Notes: generated by a model from the letters alone, not told the origin. Shown: positions 19,651 through 28,574, numbered from the stretch's first letter. The stretch is DNA of 64,000 bases from Halorussus lipolyticus (GCF_029338375.1 NZ_CP119804.1:2066955-2130954); one strand, 5' to 3'. Program-made: numbers and translations.

Positions 19651-20265
19651 ATGACGATGAGTCAGTCCCCGCTGTCTCAGGCGACCGACGACCGGCTCTC
19701 CGAGATGCTCTTTCAGGGCGAGGAGGTCGAAGACGAGTTCACCGTCGAAGGTGCGCGCGTCGCCGTCACGACCCATCGCGTCCTCGTGTTTACCCCCAAC
19801 GGCGACGGACGGCGCTTCGACCACGCCGACCGGCCGAACGTCCTCGACGCCAACGTCGAGACCACAGGGCAGGGGTCGTACATCGAGTGGAGCGTCCGAG
19901 CGGGCGTCTACGGCGCGGTCCTGCTGGGCGGCGGGGTCCTCCTGAAGGCCAGCGGTATCCTCGACCAACTCGGCGGTGTCACCCCACCCGAGGACGCCCC
20001 CGGCGCTGGTATCGCCCAACTGGTCTCGCTCCTCCCGGAGGCGCTCGGCGCGCTCACCACGGTTCTCCTCGTCGTCGGCGGTCTGCTTGCGGTCACGGCT
20101 GGCGCACTTGTCGCCCTCTACTTCAACTCCCGAGAGCGAGAACTCGTCATCGAGCGGGCGGGCCGGGACCCGATGCGAGTCCCGGTCCAGAGCGACGACG
20201 CCGAGGAGGTCGCCAGACGCCTCCGGACCGCGGTAGGAACAAGTTCAAAGCCGCGTAGCGACTAG
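19651..20265 (+). CDS. Membrane protein with N-terminal PH-like domain
   Basis: 204 aa (or 202 aa from the second ATG at 19657). An N-terminal bacterial-PH-like module (LFQGEEVEDEFTVEGARVAV, TTHRVLVFTP, and RRFDHADRPNV) is followed by two membrane helices (about 85-108 and 133-160) and a cytosolic tail (RERELVIERAGRDPMRVPV). The pattern is that of proteins that use a PH-like barrel to place themselves at membranes; function unknown. The uvrC ATG follows its stop by 9 bp, so the two may be co-transcribed. Confidence 0.6.
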   Translation: MTMSQSPLSQATDDRLSEMLFQGEEVEDEFTVEGARVAVTTHRVLVFTPNGDGRRFDHADRPNVLDANVETTGQGSYIEWSVRAGVYGAVLLGGGVLLKASGILDQLGGVTPPEDAPGAGIAQLVSLLPEALGALTTVLLVVGGLLAVTAGALVALYFNSRERELVIERAGRDPMRVPVQSDDAEEVARRLRTAVGTSSKPRSD

Positions 20266-20274
20266 CCTCGGTCG

Positions 20275-22059
20275 ATGGATGGGGACGCGGTACGACAGCG
20301 CGCCAATGAGTTGCCACGCCAGCCGGGAGTCTACCAGTTTCAGGACGGCGAGACGGTCGTCTACGTCGGCAAGGCCGTGGACATCCGGGACCGAGTGCGG
20401 TCCTATGCCGACCCGCGAGGCCAGCGAATCCGCCGGATGGTCGAGCGCGCCGACAGCATCGACTACTCAGTCACCGACACCGAGACGCAGGCTCTCCTGC
20501 TCGAAGCCAACCTCATCAAGCGGTTCCAACCGCGGTACAACGTCCGCCTGAAGGACGACAAATCCTATCCCCTCGTCCAACTCACCGACCACGAGTTTCC
20601 CCGCATCGAAATCACCCGCGACCCGAACCCCGAGGCCCGCGCCCGGAGCGACGGCGGCGCAACAGCAGTTTCCGGCCCACGTGTCTTCGGCCCCTTCACG
20701 AAGAAAACCCGCGTCGAGACGGTCGTGAAGGCGCTCCGGGAGACCTACGGCGTCCGTGGCTGTTCGGACCACAAGTTCGCCAATCGCAATCGACCCTGCC
20801 TCGACTACGACATCGGCCTCTGTACCGCGCCCTGCACCGCCGAAATCGACCGCGATTCGTACGTCGCCGACGTGGAGTCGGTAGTCAGATTCTTCGAGGG
20901 CGAGACCGGCGTCCTCGCCGACCCACTCCGCAGAGAGATGGAGGAGGCCGCCGGCAATCAGGAGTTCGAGCGCGCGGCCAACCTCCGGGACAAACTCGAC
21001 GCGGTAGAGGGCTTCCACGGCGGCGCTGGCGAAGCCGTCGCCACCGAGAGCGACGAGCGAGCGGTGGACGTGCTGGGAGTCGGCCTCGAAGGCGACTCGG
21101 CCACCGTCGCGCGCCTCCACAGCGAGTCGGGCCAACTCGTGGACCGCGAGCGCCACGCCGTGACGATTCCCGACGAGAGCGGGGAGACGCCGGCGGGAGC
21201 GGTCCTCTCGGCGTTCGTAACCCAGTACTACACCGAGCGCGACCTGCCCGACGCCCTGCTGTTCTCGGACCGCCCGGACGACCGAGAAGTCCTCGATTGG
21301 CTCGAAAGCGAGGGCGTGTCTGTTCGCGTCCCCGGCGCTGGCCGTGAGGCCACTCTCGTAGACCTCGCGCTGAAGAACGCCCGCCGAGGAGCCAGCGAAC
21401 CCGACGCGCTCTCGGCGCTCCGAGATGCCCTCGGCCTCGATACGGTCCCGCGCCGAATCGAGGGCTTCGACGTGAGCCACGCCCAAGGAAAGCACGCGGT
21501 CGGAAGCAACGTCGTCTTCGCCGATGGGTCGGCCGACAAGTCGGGCTACCGCCGGAAGAAGCTAGACGACCGAAACGACGACTACGCCAACATGTACGAC
21601 TTGGTTCGGTGGCGCGCCGACCGGGCCATCGAGGACCGAGACGACCGACCCGACCCCGGCCTGCTCCTCATCGACGGGGGCGAGGGCCAACTCGGGGCCG
21701 CCCGCGAGGCCCTCCGAGACGCCGAGTGGGACGTGCCGGCAATCGCGCTTGCCAAGGACGAGGAGATAGTCGTCACGTCTGGGGGAACCCACGACTGGCC
21801 GAACGACGCCGACCACCTCCACGTCCTCCAGCGAGTCCGCGACGAGGCCCACCGCTTCGCGGTCCAGTACCACCAGACTCTGCGTGACGACGTTTCGACC
21901 GAACTCGACAACGTGCCCGGCATCGGTCCCGAGACGCGCCGGAAACTGCTCCGGCGGTTCGGGAGCGTCGAGGGGATTCGGTCGGCGTCGGTCGCGGAGC
22001 TACGAGCGGTGGAAGGTGTCGGCCAGAAGACCGCCGAAACCATCGAAACTCGACTCTGA
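20275..22059 (+). CDS. uvrC: Excinuclease ABC subunit C
   Basis: 594 aa. N-terminal GIY-YIG nuclease ([20 protein letters not shown]), the Cys-containing linker typical of UvrC ([13 protein letters not shown]), UVR motif ([20 protein letters not shown]), the second RNase H-like nuclease ([29 protein letters not shown]) and a C-terminal helix-hairpin-helix pair ([17 protein letters not shown]). Makes both incisions in nucleotide excision repair with UvrA and UvrB. uvrB lies about 9 kb downstream on the other strand. All catalytic segments appear intact. Confidence 0.96.
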   Translation: MDGDAVRQRANELPRQPGVYQFQDGETVVYVGKAVDIRDRVRSYADPRGQRIRRMVERADSIDYSVTDTETQALLLEANLIKRFQPRYNVRLKDDKSYPLVQLTDHEFPRIEITRDPNPEARARSDGGATAVSGPRVFGPFTKKTRVETVVKALRETYGVRGCSDHKFANRNRPCLDYDIGLCTAPCTAEIDRDSYVADVESVVRFFEGETGVLADPLRREMEEAAGNQEFERAANLRDKLDAVEGFHGGAGEAVATESDERAVDVLGVGLEGDSATVARLHSESGQLVDRERHAVTIPDESGETPAGAVLSAFVTQYYTERDLPDALLFSDRPDDREVLDWLESEGVSVRVPGAGREATLVDLALKNARRGASEPDALSALRDALGLDTVPRRIEGFDVSHAQGKHAVGSNVVFADGSADKSGYRRKKLDDRNDDYANMYDLVRWRADRAIEDRDDRPDPGLLLIDGGEGQLGAAREALRDAEWDVPAIALAKDEEIVVTSGGTHDWPNDADHLHVLQRVRDEAHRFAVQYHQTLRDDVSTELDNVPGIGPETRRKLLRRFGSVEGIRSASVAELRAVEGVGQKTAETIETRL

Positions 22060-22126
22060 GTCGCTACTCTGACGGAAACGTCGAGTTCTTTCGAGCCGTT
22101 TCTTCGGGAGTTCGTCGTCTTCGGAC

Positions 22127-22255
22127 CTACAGGAGGAAACTGAAGACGTTCAGCGAGTTGCCGGGCTTGAGGCAGTCGTAACAGCTAGTGCCGGGCGCGA
22201 CGGGTTTGGTCGATTCGGTCTCGTCTTCGGTTTGGGTTTCGATGTCGAACTGCAT
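22127..22255 (-). CDS. TOMM/LAP-type RiPP precursor peptide A (42 aa)
   Basis: A 42-aa gene, ATG 22255 to TAG 22127. The first 24 residues form an acidic leader of pattern MxFDIExQTE..ESTxPVAPGTS that precursor B shares. The remainder, CYDCLKPGNSLNVFSFLL, is a short Cys/Ser-containing tail, the usual substrate for azol(in)e installation. Cleavage somewhere around PVAPGTS is inferred. It is on the same strand as the CPBP protease gene, 124 bp downstream of it, and has its own promoter. The strong leader similarity of two short genes flanking a YcaO/SagB/SagC block is the main evidence. Confidence 0.8.
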   Translation of the reverse strand: MQFDIETQTEDETESTKPVAPGTSCYDCLKPGNSLNVFSFLL

Positions 22256-22276
22256 GGTATTCTGTACCACTACTGT

Positions 22277-22289
22277 TATAATAAATATT
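22277..22289 (-). promoter_or_regulatory. Promoter element of precursor A, shared with precursor B
   Basis: Reads AATATTTATTATA in the transcribed direction. The identical 13 bases occur upstream of precursor B (26718-26730). It lies 21 bp before the ATG, as expected for the TATA box of a leaderless haloarchaeal transcript. Confidence 0.55.
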
Positions 22290-22379
22290 TTCTAGCTCTT
22301 AGTGACATTATCTCACATAGAGGGAGAGATAAACTATCAGGAGAACGCGCCGGCCGGAACTGTCGGCGCAGAACCGTCG

Positions 22380-23000
22380 TCACGGAAGCGTCGTGACGTC
22401 CCGGTCGTAGTCGGCGAAGACGTGGAAGGACGCGAGATTGTAGCCGAGGTGAGTCAACACGCTCGCGGTTAGCGACCCGGTTGCCACGAACACGACCGCG
22501 AAGACCGCGCCGTCGAAGGTCTTGACGAGGACGTCGCGCGCGCCGAAGGTGAAGTGAATGAGGCCGAACAGCACGGCGGACGCCGCGACGAACGCCGCCG
22601 GTCCGACAGCGTCGATGAGAGGAGAGAGACCCGCCCGAAACAGTATCTCCTCGGGGACCACCACGAGGACGACCGGGAGCATCGAAATCGGGTGGCTGAC
22701 GCTCTGTCGGAGCGACTCGCCCGCCAAGTACGATACCGCGTAGGTGTCGGCGTAGTACATGGCGAATCCGACGAGCAGGAGCGCGAGGTACGCCGGTCGG
22801 AACTCGAACGCGAACGTCACAGGAGCGGTCGCGTAGAAGGCCCCGCCGTAGGCGAGGCTAAACGCCGCGTACAGCCAGAAGTTGTAGCGCCGCAGGCGGG
22901 GATACGCCGACGCCGCCGACGCGAACGCGGCGATGTACGCGAGTTGTGCGACGAGGTATCCGGCGACGGCGGCGATCCAAACGAACGGTAGTTCTGCCAT
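22380..23000 (-). CDS. CPBP (CAAX/SagE-like) intramembrane metalloprotease
   Basis: About 206 aa from ATG 23000; an ATG at 23039 would add 13 residues, but a TATA-like ATTAATAAT about 28 bp upstream of 23000 favours the short form. Six or seven hydrophobic segments. The three family motifs are present: EEILFR, FGLIHFTFG (FxxxH) and HLGYN (HxxxN), which bind the catalytic metal within the membrane. In streptolysin-type clusters SagE proteins of this family are tied to leader removal or self-immunity. It is divergent from the SagB gene and directly upstream of precursor A, so that role is likely here. Confidence 0.8.
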   Translation of the reverse strand: MAELPFVWIAAVAGYLVAQLAYIAAFASAASAYPRLRRYNFWLYAAFSLAYGGAFYATAPVTFAFEFRPAYLALLLVGFAMYYADTYAVSYLAGESLRQSVSHPISMLPVVLVVVPEEILFRAGLSPLIDAVGPAAFVAASAVLFGLIHFTFGARDVLVKTFDGAVFAVVFVATGSLTASVLTHLGYNLASFHVFADYDRDVTTLP

Positions 23001-23155
23001 GCGTCTGATTTCTCTTCGCAAGACGGTATTATTAATCATTGTATAGTCGCATTAATGCTCGCAAGCTTGCTTCTCGTCCTATGCGCTGGCGAGATAGTTT
23101 CTCGGCCGCGTGGAGAACATAGATTTTAGTGACGGACTGGAGAATCCCACCGACG

Positions 23156-24100
23156 ATGGAGTTCGACACCGACGCACTGAACCAACTCATGTCGAGTAAG
23201 TACGACCGCCGGAGTACGCGACCGGCACCGACCCACGCCCACCTCGAAGCCTTCCGGCGCAAGGAGTTCTCCGAGGCCGACATCGCGGAGGTGTTCCACG
23301 AGAACACCAAGTACACCGAGCGCACCAATCGGAGCGACCAGTCCACGATGTCCCACTTCGTCCACGACGAGACGATGCAGTACGCCCTCTCGAAGGCACC
23401 GCCGGAGTACGAGGGCCACGAGCGAATCGACCTCCCGACACCCGCCGAAAGCTTCGACGTGGACCTCTCGGACGCGATTCGCCGCCGTCGAACCGTCCGG
23501 TCGTACTCGGGCGAGGGACTCTCGCTCGACCGACTCTCGACGCTCCTGTACTACAGTTGCGGCGCGACCGGGCGTCTCTCGGCCCCCGACGGCGTCGAGA
23601 ACTTCGGACGCGCCTACCCTTCCGGCGGCGGACTCTACCCGGTCGAGACCTACTTCGCCGTCCTGAACGCCGGCGACGACCTCGAGGAGGGCCTCTACTA
23701 CTACGTCCCTGACGACCACGCGCTCCGCGTCCTCCGGCGCGGCGACGAGTCGTTCGCCGACGAAGTTGCCGAACTGTTCGCTACCGGCGGCGTCCTCGAC
23801 CCGACGAACGCCGCCCTGTCGTTCGCGTTCACGGCGGCGTTCTGGCGGAGCAAGGCCAAGTACGGTCCCCGCGGCTACCGGTTCGCGCTTCAGGAGTCGG
23901 GCCACATCGTCCAGAACGTCCAACTCGTCGCCACCGCGATGGGGTTGGCGTCGGCCCCGTTCGCCGCGGCCCGCGAGGACGAGGTCAACGACTTCCTCGG
24001 CATCGACGGTGTGGACGAGGCCGCAATCTACACCGGATTCGTCGGCGTTCCCGAGAGCGAGCGCGCCGGTCACGTTTCCGACGGAGGAGGCCAGCGATGA
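23156..24100 (+). CDS. SagB-type azoline dehydrogenase (nitroreductase fold)
   Basis: 314 aa, FMN-dependent. In streptolysin S-like clusters SagB oxidises thiazolines and oxazolines to thiazoles and oxazoles. Visible: the opening IRRRRTVRSYSGEGLSLDRL, RAYPSGGGLYPVETYFAV (SagB signature), central FAFTAAFWRSKAKYGPRGYR and the C-terminal FLGIDGVDEAAIYTGFVGVP. An N-terminal extension of about 100 residues (KYDRRSTRPAPTHAHLEAF) is common in SagB. ATG 23156 has a TATA-like GATTTTAG about 28 bp upstream; an upstream GTG at 23129 is less likely. Its stop overlaps the next ATG by 4 bp. Confidence 0.88.
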   Translation: MEFDTDALNQLMSSKYDRRSTRPAPTHAHLEAFRRKEFSEADIAEVFHENTKYTERTNRSDQSTMSHFVHDETMQYALSKAPPEYEGHERIDLPTPAESFDVDLSDAIRRRRTVRSYSGEGLSLDRLSTLLYYSCGATGRLSAPDGVENFGRAYPSGGGLYPVETYFAVLNAGDDLEEGLYYYVPDDHALRVLRRGDESFADEVAELFATGGVLDPTNAALSFAFTAAFWRSKAKYGPRGYRFALQESGHIVQNVQLVATAMGLASAPFAAAREDEVNDFLGIDGVDEAAIYTGFVGVPESERAGHVSDGGGQR

Positions 24101-25215
24101 ACGCCGACCGGCGAGCGCGAATCGAGCGCGTCCTCTCGAAACCGAAGCTCAATCCCGCGTTCGTGGCGATGCAGGCCGACGAGAACACCGTTCACGTCCG
24201 GGCCGGGCCGTGGACCGGACCGGCGGTGGCCATCCGCGAGACCGAAGACGAGGACGCCATCGCCGACCTGTTCGAACTGCTGGACGGCACGAATCCCATC
24301 GAGGAGATTCTCGCAGAGTTCGACGAGTCCGACCACGACGACCTGCTGGCGCTCCTCGAAGGACTGGCCCAGAAGAACGTCGTCTACGACGCCGCCGAGC
24401 GTCCGGAGTCTCGGGGATGGCCCCAAGTAGTCCACTCCAAGAAGTTCGCCGAGGAGAACTACCGCCGACTCGAGGACGCCGAAATTCTGGTCGTCAACGC
24501 GGGCGAAATCGGCCCCCAAATCGCCGAGGACCTCGCCCGTTCGGGCGTCGGCGAGGTGGCAGTCGTCCAACCGGTCGAGCAAGCGCGGGCAGACCTCTCG
24601 CACCTCGAAGGCCGGGAGAACGTCACGGTGCTGGACGGCGACTTCGAGGCCGCGGTTCGCGCCAGCGAGTACGTCGCGTTCGCCGTCGATGGCGAGTATC
24701 CGTCGCTCGCCACCGAACTCGACCGACTCGCTCACGAGACGGCGACGCCGTGGATGCTGGTCCAGCGGCGAGGGTTCGACGGTCTCGTCGGTCCCGTGTT
24801 CTTCCCCGGCGAAACAGGATGTTACCGATGTATGGAGCGACGAATCGTCTCGAACCTCTCGAACCCCGAGGGATACGCGACCTTCCGAAACGGATTCGCC
24901 GAGACCGACTCGGGAAGCCTCGCGTCAGTGGGTCTGCCCGCCTACTCGCGGATGCTGGCCGGATACGCGACCGTTGACCTCCTCAACCTGCTGGCGTACG
25001 GACAGGCCTACACGGTCGGCCAGACCATCACCGTGAACTTCCTCGACCTCTCGGTCGAGGTCAACGACGTGTTGCGACTCCCGCGGTGCGAAACCTGCGG
25101 GAAGTCCCCCGGCGAGGACGACAAGCGGTTCGTCACCGTCGAGGACGTGGTGGAGGCCAAACGGCACAACCGCGATGGCAGTCGTGGACAGCGGGACCGG
25201 CGCGGGGGTCGATAG
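24097..25215 (+). CDS. TOMM leader-binding/E1-like protein (SagC/ThiF-type)
   Basis: 372 aa. The N-terminal half (to about residue 120) has the RRE-like winged-helix region of cyclodehydratase partner proteins (IADLFELLDGTNPIEEILAE). The second half is an E1/ThiF-like fold without a classical ATP-binding GxGxxG (ILVVNAGEIGPQIAEDLARS). It carries two CxxC pairs, Cys242/Cys245 (CYRCMERR) and Cys331/Cys334 (CETCG), for the zinc site of this family. It binds the precursor leader and presents the core to the YcaO enzyme. Overlaps SagB by 4 bp and is followed immediately by the YcaO gene, forming one operon. Confidence 0.85.
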   Translation: MNADRRARIERVLSKPKLNPAFVAMQADENTVHVRAGPWTGPAVAIRETEDEDAIADLFELLDGTNPIEEILAEFDESDHDDLLALLEGLAQKNVVYDAAERPESRGWPQVVHSKKFAEENYRRLEDAEILVVNAGEIGPQIAEDLARSGVGEVAVVQPVEQARADLSHLEGRENVTVLDGDFEAAVRASEYVAFAVDGEYPSLATELDRLAHETATPWMLVQRRGFDGLVGPVFFPGETGCYRCMERRIVSNLSNPEGYATFRNGFAETDSGSLASVGLPAYSRMLAGYATVDLLNLLAYGQAYTVGQTITVNFLDLSVEVNDVLRLPRCETCGKSPGEDDKRFVTVEDVVEAKRHNRDGSRGQRDRRGGR

Positions 25216-25216
25216 C

Positions 25217-26485
25217 ATGGAGTTCACGGTTCCGGACGAACCGCTCCCGCCGGAGTACAACCGACTCGTCGGCACCAAGACGGGCCTCGTGAGCAACCTC
25301 GCCCACTCGTCGCTCGACCGGAGCGGTCCCCGCGCGAGAGTCGGGTCGGTAGACCACGCCGACCTCGGCTGGCTCGGCGCGGGGCACACAGCCGACATCG
25401 AGGCCGGCGGGAAGGGCCTCGACGCTCGGGCGACCCTGACCGGCACGCTCGGGGAGTTCGCCGAACGCTACTGTCTCCACTGGCCCCGAGAGGAGGCGCT
25501 CACAGAGGGAAGCCACGACGAGATGGCCGACCGGGGCGAGGTCCCCGACTTCGAGTACCTGACCGCGTACGGACAGGACGACCTCGGACCCGACGACCCC
25601 GAGTGGCTAGCTCCGCTCTCGCGAGAGACGACGCTCCCGTGGGTCGCCGGGACGAATCTCCTCACGGGCGAGGAGTCGTACGTTCCCGCGGAACTCGTCT
25701 GGAATCGAGCGGGGAAACTGACCGAGTACCCCCGCGCCGTCGTCGGGACCTCGAACGGGGCGGCGGCGGGACCGACCCTCGAATCCGCCCTCCTGTCGGG
25801 GCTGTACGAGGTCGTAGAGCGGGACGCGTTCGTGACGACGTGGTGCGAGCAGACGCCGCCGCCGCGAGTTGACCCGGACGCCGTGCCGGAACTCGCCGAC
25901 CGCCGCGACCGCCTGTTGCCGGGCGACCACCGCTCGCTGTCGGTCTTCGAGTACGACGGCACGGTTGACGTGCCGACCTACGGGGCCGCCATCGTGGACG
26001 ACCGCGAGCGCTTTCCCAAGTTCGCCATCGGCGGGAGCGCCGACTTCAATCCCATCGCGGCCGCCACCGACGCGATGGTCGAGGCGGCCCAAGCCTTCCC
26101 GTACCTCGAACACGTGCGGGCCGAGTACGACCTCGACGCCATCGACCCCACCAGTATCTGGAACTTCACGGAGAACACCCTGCTGTACGCCCGCCCGGAG
26201 AACTTCGACCGCGTCTCCTTCTTCGTGGCGGGCGAGGAGACCACGCTCCCCGAGGCCCAGCGAGTCGAGGACGAACTGGCGACGTGTCTCGACCGTCTCG
26301 ACGCCGCCGGTTGCACGCCCGTCGCCGTCGAGGTCACGACGCCGGACGTGCGCGAGGTCGGCATCCGCGCGGTCCGGGTCGTCGTTCCGGAACTCGTCCC
26401 GTTCCCGCCGTCGTCGCTCCCGCCAACGGAACACCCGCAACTGGCCGACGTGGACGTGCCGGAGATGCCCCATCCGTATCCGTAG
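25217..26485 (+). CDS. YcaO-domain azoline cyclodehydratase (SagD-type)
   Basis: 422 aa from ATG 25217, one base after the SagC-like stop; an upstream in-frame ATG at 25175 overlaps SagC by 41 bp. YcaO enzymes use ATP to cyclise Cys, Ser and Thr of a core peptide. Nucleotide-site motifs are visible: GGKGLDARATLTGTLGEFAE (continuing RYCLHW) and TSNGAAAGPTLESALLSGLY followed by EVVERDAF. The protein ends PEMPHPYP, the PxPxP C-terminus diagnostic of azoline-forming YcaO proteins and absent from thioamidating or ribosomal ones. Third gene of the sagB-sagC-ycaO operon. Confidence 0.9.
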   Translation: MEFTVPDEPLPPEYNRLVGTKTGLVSNLAHSSLDRSGPRARVGSVDHADLGWLGAGHTADIEAGGKGLDARATLTGTLGEFAERYCLHWPREEALTEGSHDEMADRGEVPDFEYLTAYGQDDLGPDDPEWLAPLSRETTLPWVAGTNLLTGEESYVPAELVWNRAGKLTEYPRAVVGTSNGAAAGPTLESALLSGLYEVVERDAFVTTWCEQTPPPRVDPDAVPELADRRDRLLPGDHRSLSVFEYDGTVDVPTYGAAIVDDRERFPKFAIGGSADFNPIAAATDAMVEAAQAFPYLEHVRAEYDLDAIDPTSIWNFTENTLLYARPENFDRVSFFVAGEETTLPEAQRVEDELATCLDRLDAAGCTPVAVEVTTPDVREVGIRAVRVVVPELVPFPPSSLPPTEHPQLADVDVPEMPHPYP

Positions 26486-26558
26486 CGAACCGCCGAACGC
26501 GACGGGCGCTCGGGGTCGGTCCAAAAACTGGAGAACGGTCGGACCGTCCTGTCGCCGC

Positions 26559-26693
26559 TCAGAACGGCAGGAAGCTAAGACTGTTCGGCTCCTCGTAGCA
26601 ACCCCAGTTGCCGCACGAGAGCGACGTTCCCGGTGCGACGGGTTCGGTGGATTCGTCGTTGCCTTCGGTCTGGTCTTCGATGTCGAATGACAT
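26559..26693 (-). CDS. TOMM/LAP-type RiPP precursor peptide B (44 aa)
   Basis: ATG 26693 to TGA 26559. The leader follows the same MxFDIExQTE..ESTxPVAPGTS pattern as precursor A. The tail LSCGNWGCYEEPNSLSFLPF has two Cys and several Ser and Gly residues. A and B share an NSL segment followed by SF near the C-terminus, but differ in the Cys region. Convergent to the YcaO gene, 73 bp away, with its own AT-rich promoter. It would be modified by the same enzymes as precursor A. Confidence 0.8.
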   Translation of the reverse strand: MSFDIEDQTEGNDESTEPVAPGTSLSCGNWGCYEEPNSLSFLPF

Positions 26694-26712
26694 GCAATTA
26701 GCTTATATAGAA

Positions 26713-26741
26713 TGTGATATAATAAATATTATTGTGATATA
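26713..26741 (-). promoter_or_regulatory. Promoter region of precursor B with direct repeats
   Basis: Contains AATATTTATTATA (26718-26730 on the reverse strand), identical to the precursor A promoter. Two direct repeats TGTGATATA (plus-strand view, 26713-26721 and 26733-26741) overlap it with a 20-bp step, about two helical turns, as for tandem regulator binding. The repeats are absent upstream of precursor A, so the two genes may be differently controlled. Confidence 0.45.
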
Positions 26742-26807
26742 TACTACTACTATCCGAGACACGCATGCCAAAGTCCAGAACGATTGTTCGTCGCTAGTTC
26801 ACCTCGA

Positions 26808-27143
26808 TTAGCCCTCGCTCAGTTGCTCGCGCGTCCGGCCCGAGTACCCCACGACCAGCGCGACCAGCAGGAGTATCGCCAGTCCGACCGCGACCGCGCC
26901 CTGCGCGCCCTGAATCGCCGCGAATATCAGCATCCCGACGGCCCCGATGGCCGCGATTTTGTAGCGTCCGGCCCAGATGCCTCGCGTGCCGGTGAGGGCG
27001 AACGAGAGCGTTACCAGATAGTAGAGGAGACCGTTCTGGGAGAACCCGCCGAGGACGACGAGGACGTAGGCCCCGATAGCGACCAGTAGGACGACGACGG
27101 CGACCGAGAACCCCTTGGCCAGCGCGACTCGCGTGTTCGCCAT
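26808..27143 (-). CDS. Small four-helix membrane protein, hypothetical
   Basis: 111 aa. Hydrophobic segments at about 10-32, 38-55, 62-80 and 83-103; the C-terminal tail is SGRTREQLSEG. No recognised family. It ends 115 bp after the precursor B promoter region and is divergent from the SPFH gene at 27236. It could in principle be an immunity or transport accessory of the peptide cluster because it adjoins precursor B, but it has no sequence sign of this. Confidence 0.55.
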   Translation of the reverse strand: MANTRVALAKGFSVAVVVLLVAIGAYVLVVLGGFSQNGLLYYLVTLSFALTGTRGIWAGRYKIAAIGAVGMLIFAAIQGAQGAVAVGLAILLLVALVVGYSGRTREQLSEG

Positions 27144-27235
27144 ACCCTGCTTTGTCCGGCCAGCGACAAAATACGTCAGGATGTCCCCCGGCGCAAACGT
27201 GAAACGTTACGCCCACATAGCATCGAACGAATAAC

Positions 27236-28402
27236 ATGAACCCCTTCTACGAACTCGGACGACTCACCGCCGGTGTCAGCGTCTCGCGTCTACTGGCGGT
27301 CGTCGTCACGGCCTTCGCCCTCCTCCTTCTCTTGCCGCTCATGGACCCCGTGGCGGTTCTGGGTCTACTGGCGCTCGGACTGGCGATTGCGGTGCTAGCC
27401 AGCGCGGTCGAAATCGTGGGACCCTACGAGAAGCGCGCGCTGACGGTGTTCGGCGAGTACCGGAAACTCCTCGGGCCGGGCCTCAACATCGTCCCGCCGC
27501 TGGTGAGCAAGACCCACACCTTCGACATGCGGACCCAGACGCTCGACGTGCCCGAACAGGAGGCCATCACCGAGGACAACTCGCCGGTCACGGCCGATGC
27601 GGTCATCTACATCCGAGTGATGGACGCCGAGAAGGCGTATCTGGAGGTCGAGGACTACGAGAAAGCCGTCTCGGACCTCGCCCAGACCACGCTCCGGGCG
27701 GTCATCGGCGACATGCCGCTGGACGACACCCTGAGTCGCCAGAAGGAGATAAACAGTCGAATTCATGAGGAACTCGACAGGCCGACCGACGAGTGGGGCG
27801 TCCGAGTCGAGAGCGTCGAGGTCCAGAAGGTGATGCCCACGCCGACCGTCGTGAGCGCGATGGAGCAACAGACCGCCGCAGAGCGCAGACGGCGGGCGAT
27901 GATTCTGGAAGCGCAGGGCGAGCGCCGGAGCGCCATCGAGCGAGCGCAGGGCGAGAAAGCGTCGAACGTCATCCGGGCGCAGGGCGAGAAGCAGAGCCAG
28001 ATTCTGGAGGCCCAAGGCGACTCGCTCTCGACGGTCCTGCGCGCCAAATCCGCCGAGTCGATGGGCGAACGCGCGGTCATCGACAAGGGCCTCGAGACGC
28101 TGGACGCCATCGGACAGGGCGACTCGACCAGTTTCGTCCTGCCCCAAGAACTCACCTCGATGGTGGGTCGGTACGGCAAGCACCTGACCGGGAGCGACGT
28201 GAAGGCGGGCGACAGCGAACTCGATAGCCTCAACTTCGACGCCGAGACCCGCGAACTCCTCGGTCTGGACGACGTGGAGGAGATGCTGGCGGGCGAAGTC
28301 GGGACGGACCTTGACGACGGACCGGACGAAGGGGAACCCACCACCGACGAGGACCCCGAGGCCGAACCAGCGGTCGAAGTCACGGACGAGCGCGAGCGGT
28401 GA
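27236..28402 (+). CDS. SPFH/band-7 (stomatin-like) membrane protein
   Basis: 388 aa. Two N-terminal hydrophobic helices (about 18-36 and 40-62) precede the SPFH domain (AVEIVGPYEKRALTVFGEYR, VPPLVSKTHTFDMRTQ, DMPLDDTLSRQKEINSRIHE, WGVRVESVEVQKVMPT). A long Ala/Glu/Gln/Arg coiled coil with repeats of AQGE (around residues 220-265) follows, then an acidic tail. Prokaryotic stomatins form membrane microdomains, often with an NfeD partner, which is not adjacent here. Monocistronic. Confidence 0.88.
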   Translation: MNPFYELGRLTAGVSVSRLLAVVVTAFALLLLLPLMDPVAVLGLLALGLAIAVLASAVEIVGPYEKRALTVFGEYRKLLGPGLNIVPPLVSKTHTFDMRTQTLDVPEQEAITEDNSPVTADAVIYIRVMDAEKAYLEVEDYEKAVSDLAQTTLRAVIGDMPLDDTLSRQKEINSRIHEELDRPTDEWGVRVESVEVQKVMPTPTVVSAMEQQTAAERRRRAMILEAQGERRSAIERAQGEKASNVIRAQGEKQSQILEAQGDSLSTVLRAKSAESMGERAVIDKGLETLDAIGQGDSTSFVLPQELTSMVGRYGKHLTGSDVKAGDSELDSLNFDAETRELLGLDDVEEMLAGEVGTDLDDGPDEGEPTTDEDPEAEPAVEVTDERER

Positions 28403-28574
28403 GTTCGCGGGAACGGTAGCGTCGTCGGTGACGCCGCCTCACTAATCTATATATGTCTAACGGCAACATTCAGATTTTTCTAAGAAATGTATATTGGTTT
28501 CTAACACTTGTTTTCGGCTATTATCGGGGGAGAACACGGGGATTTACTATCCCCCATGCACAACATTGACACGC

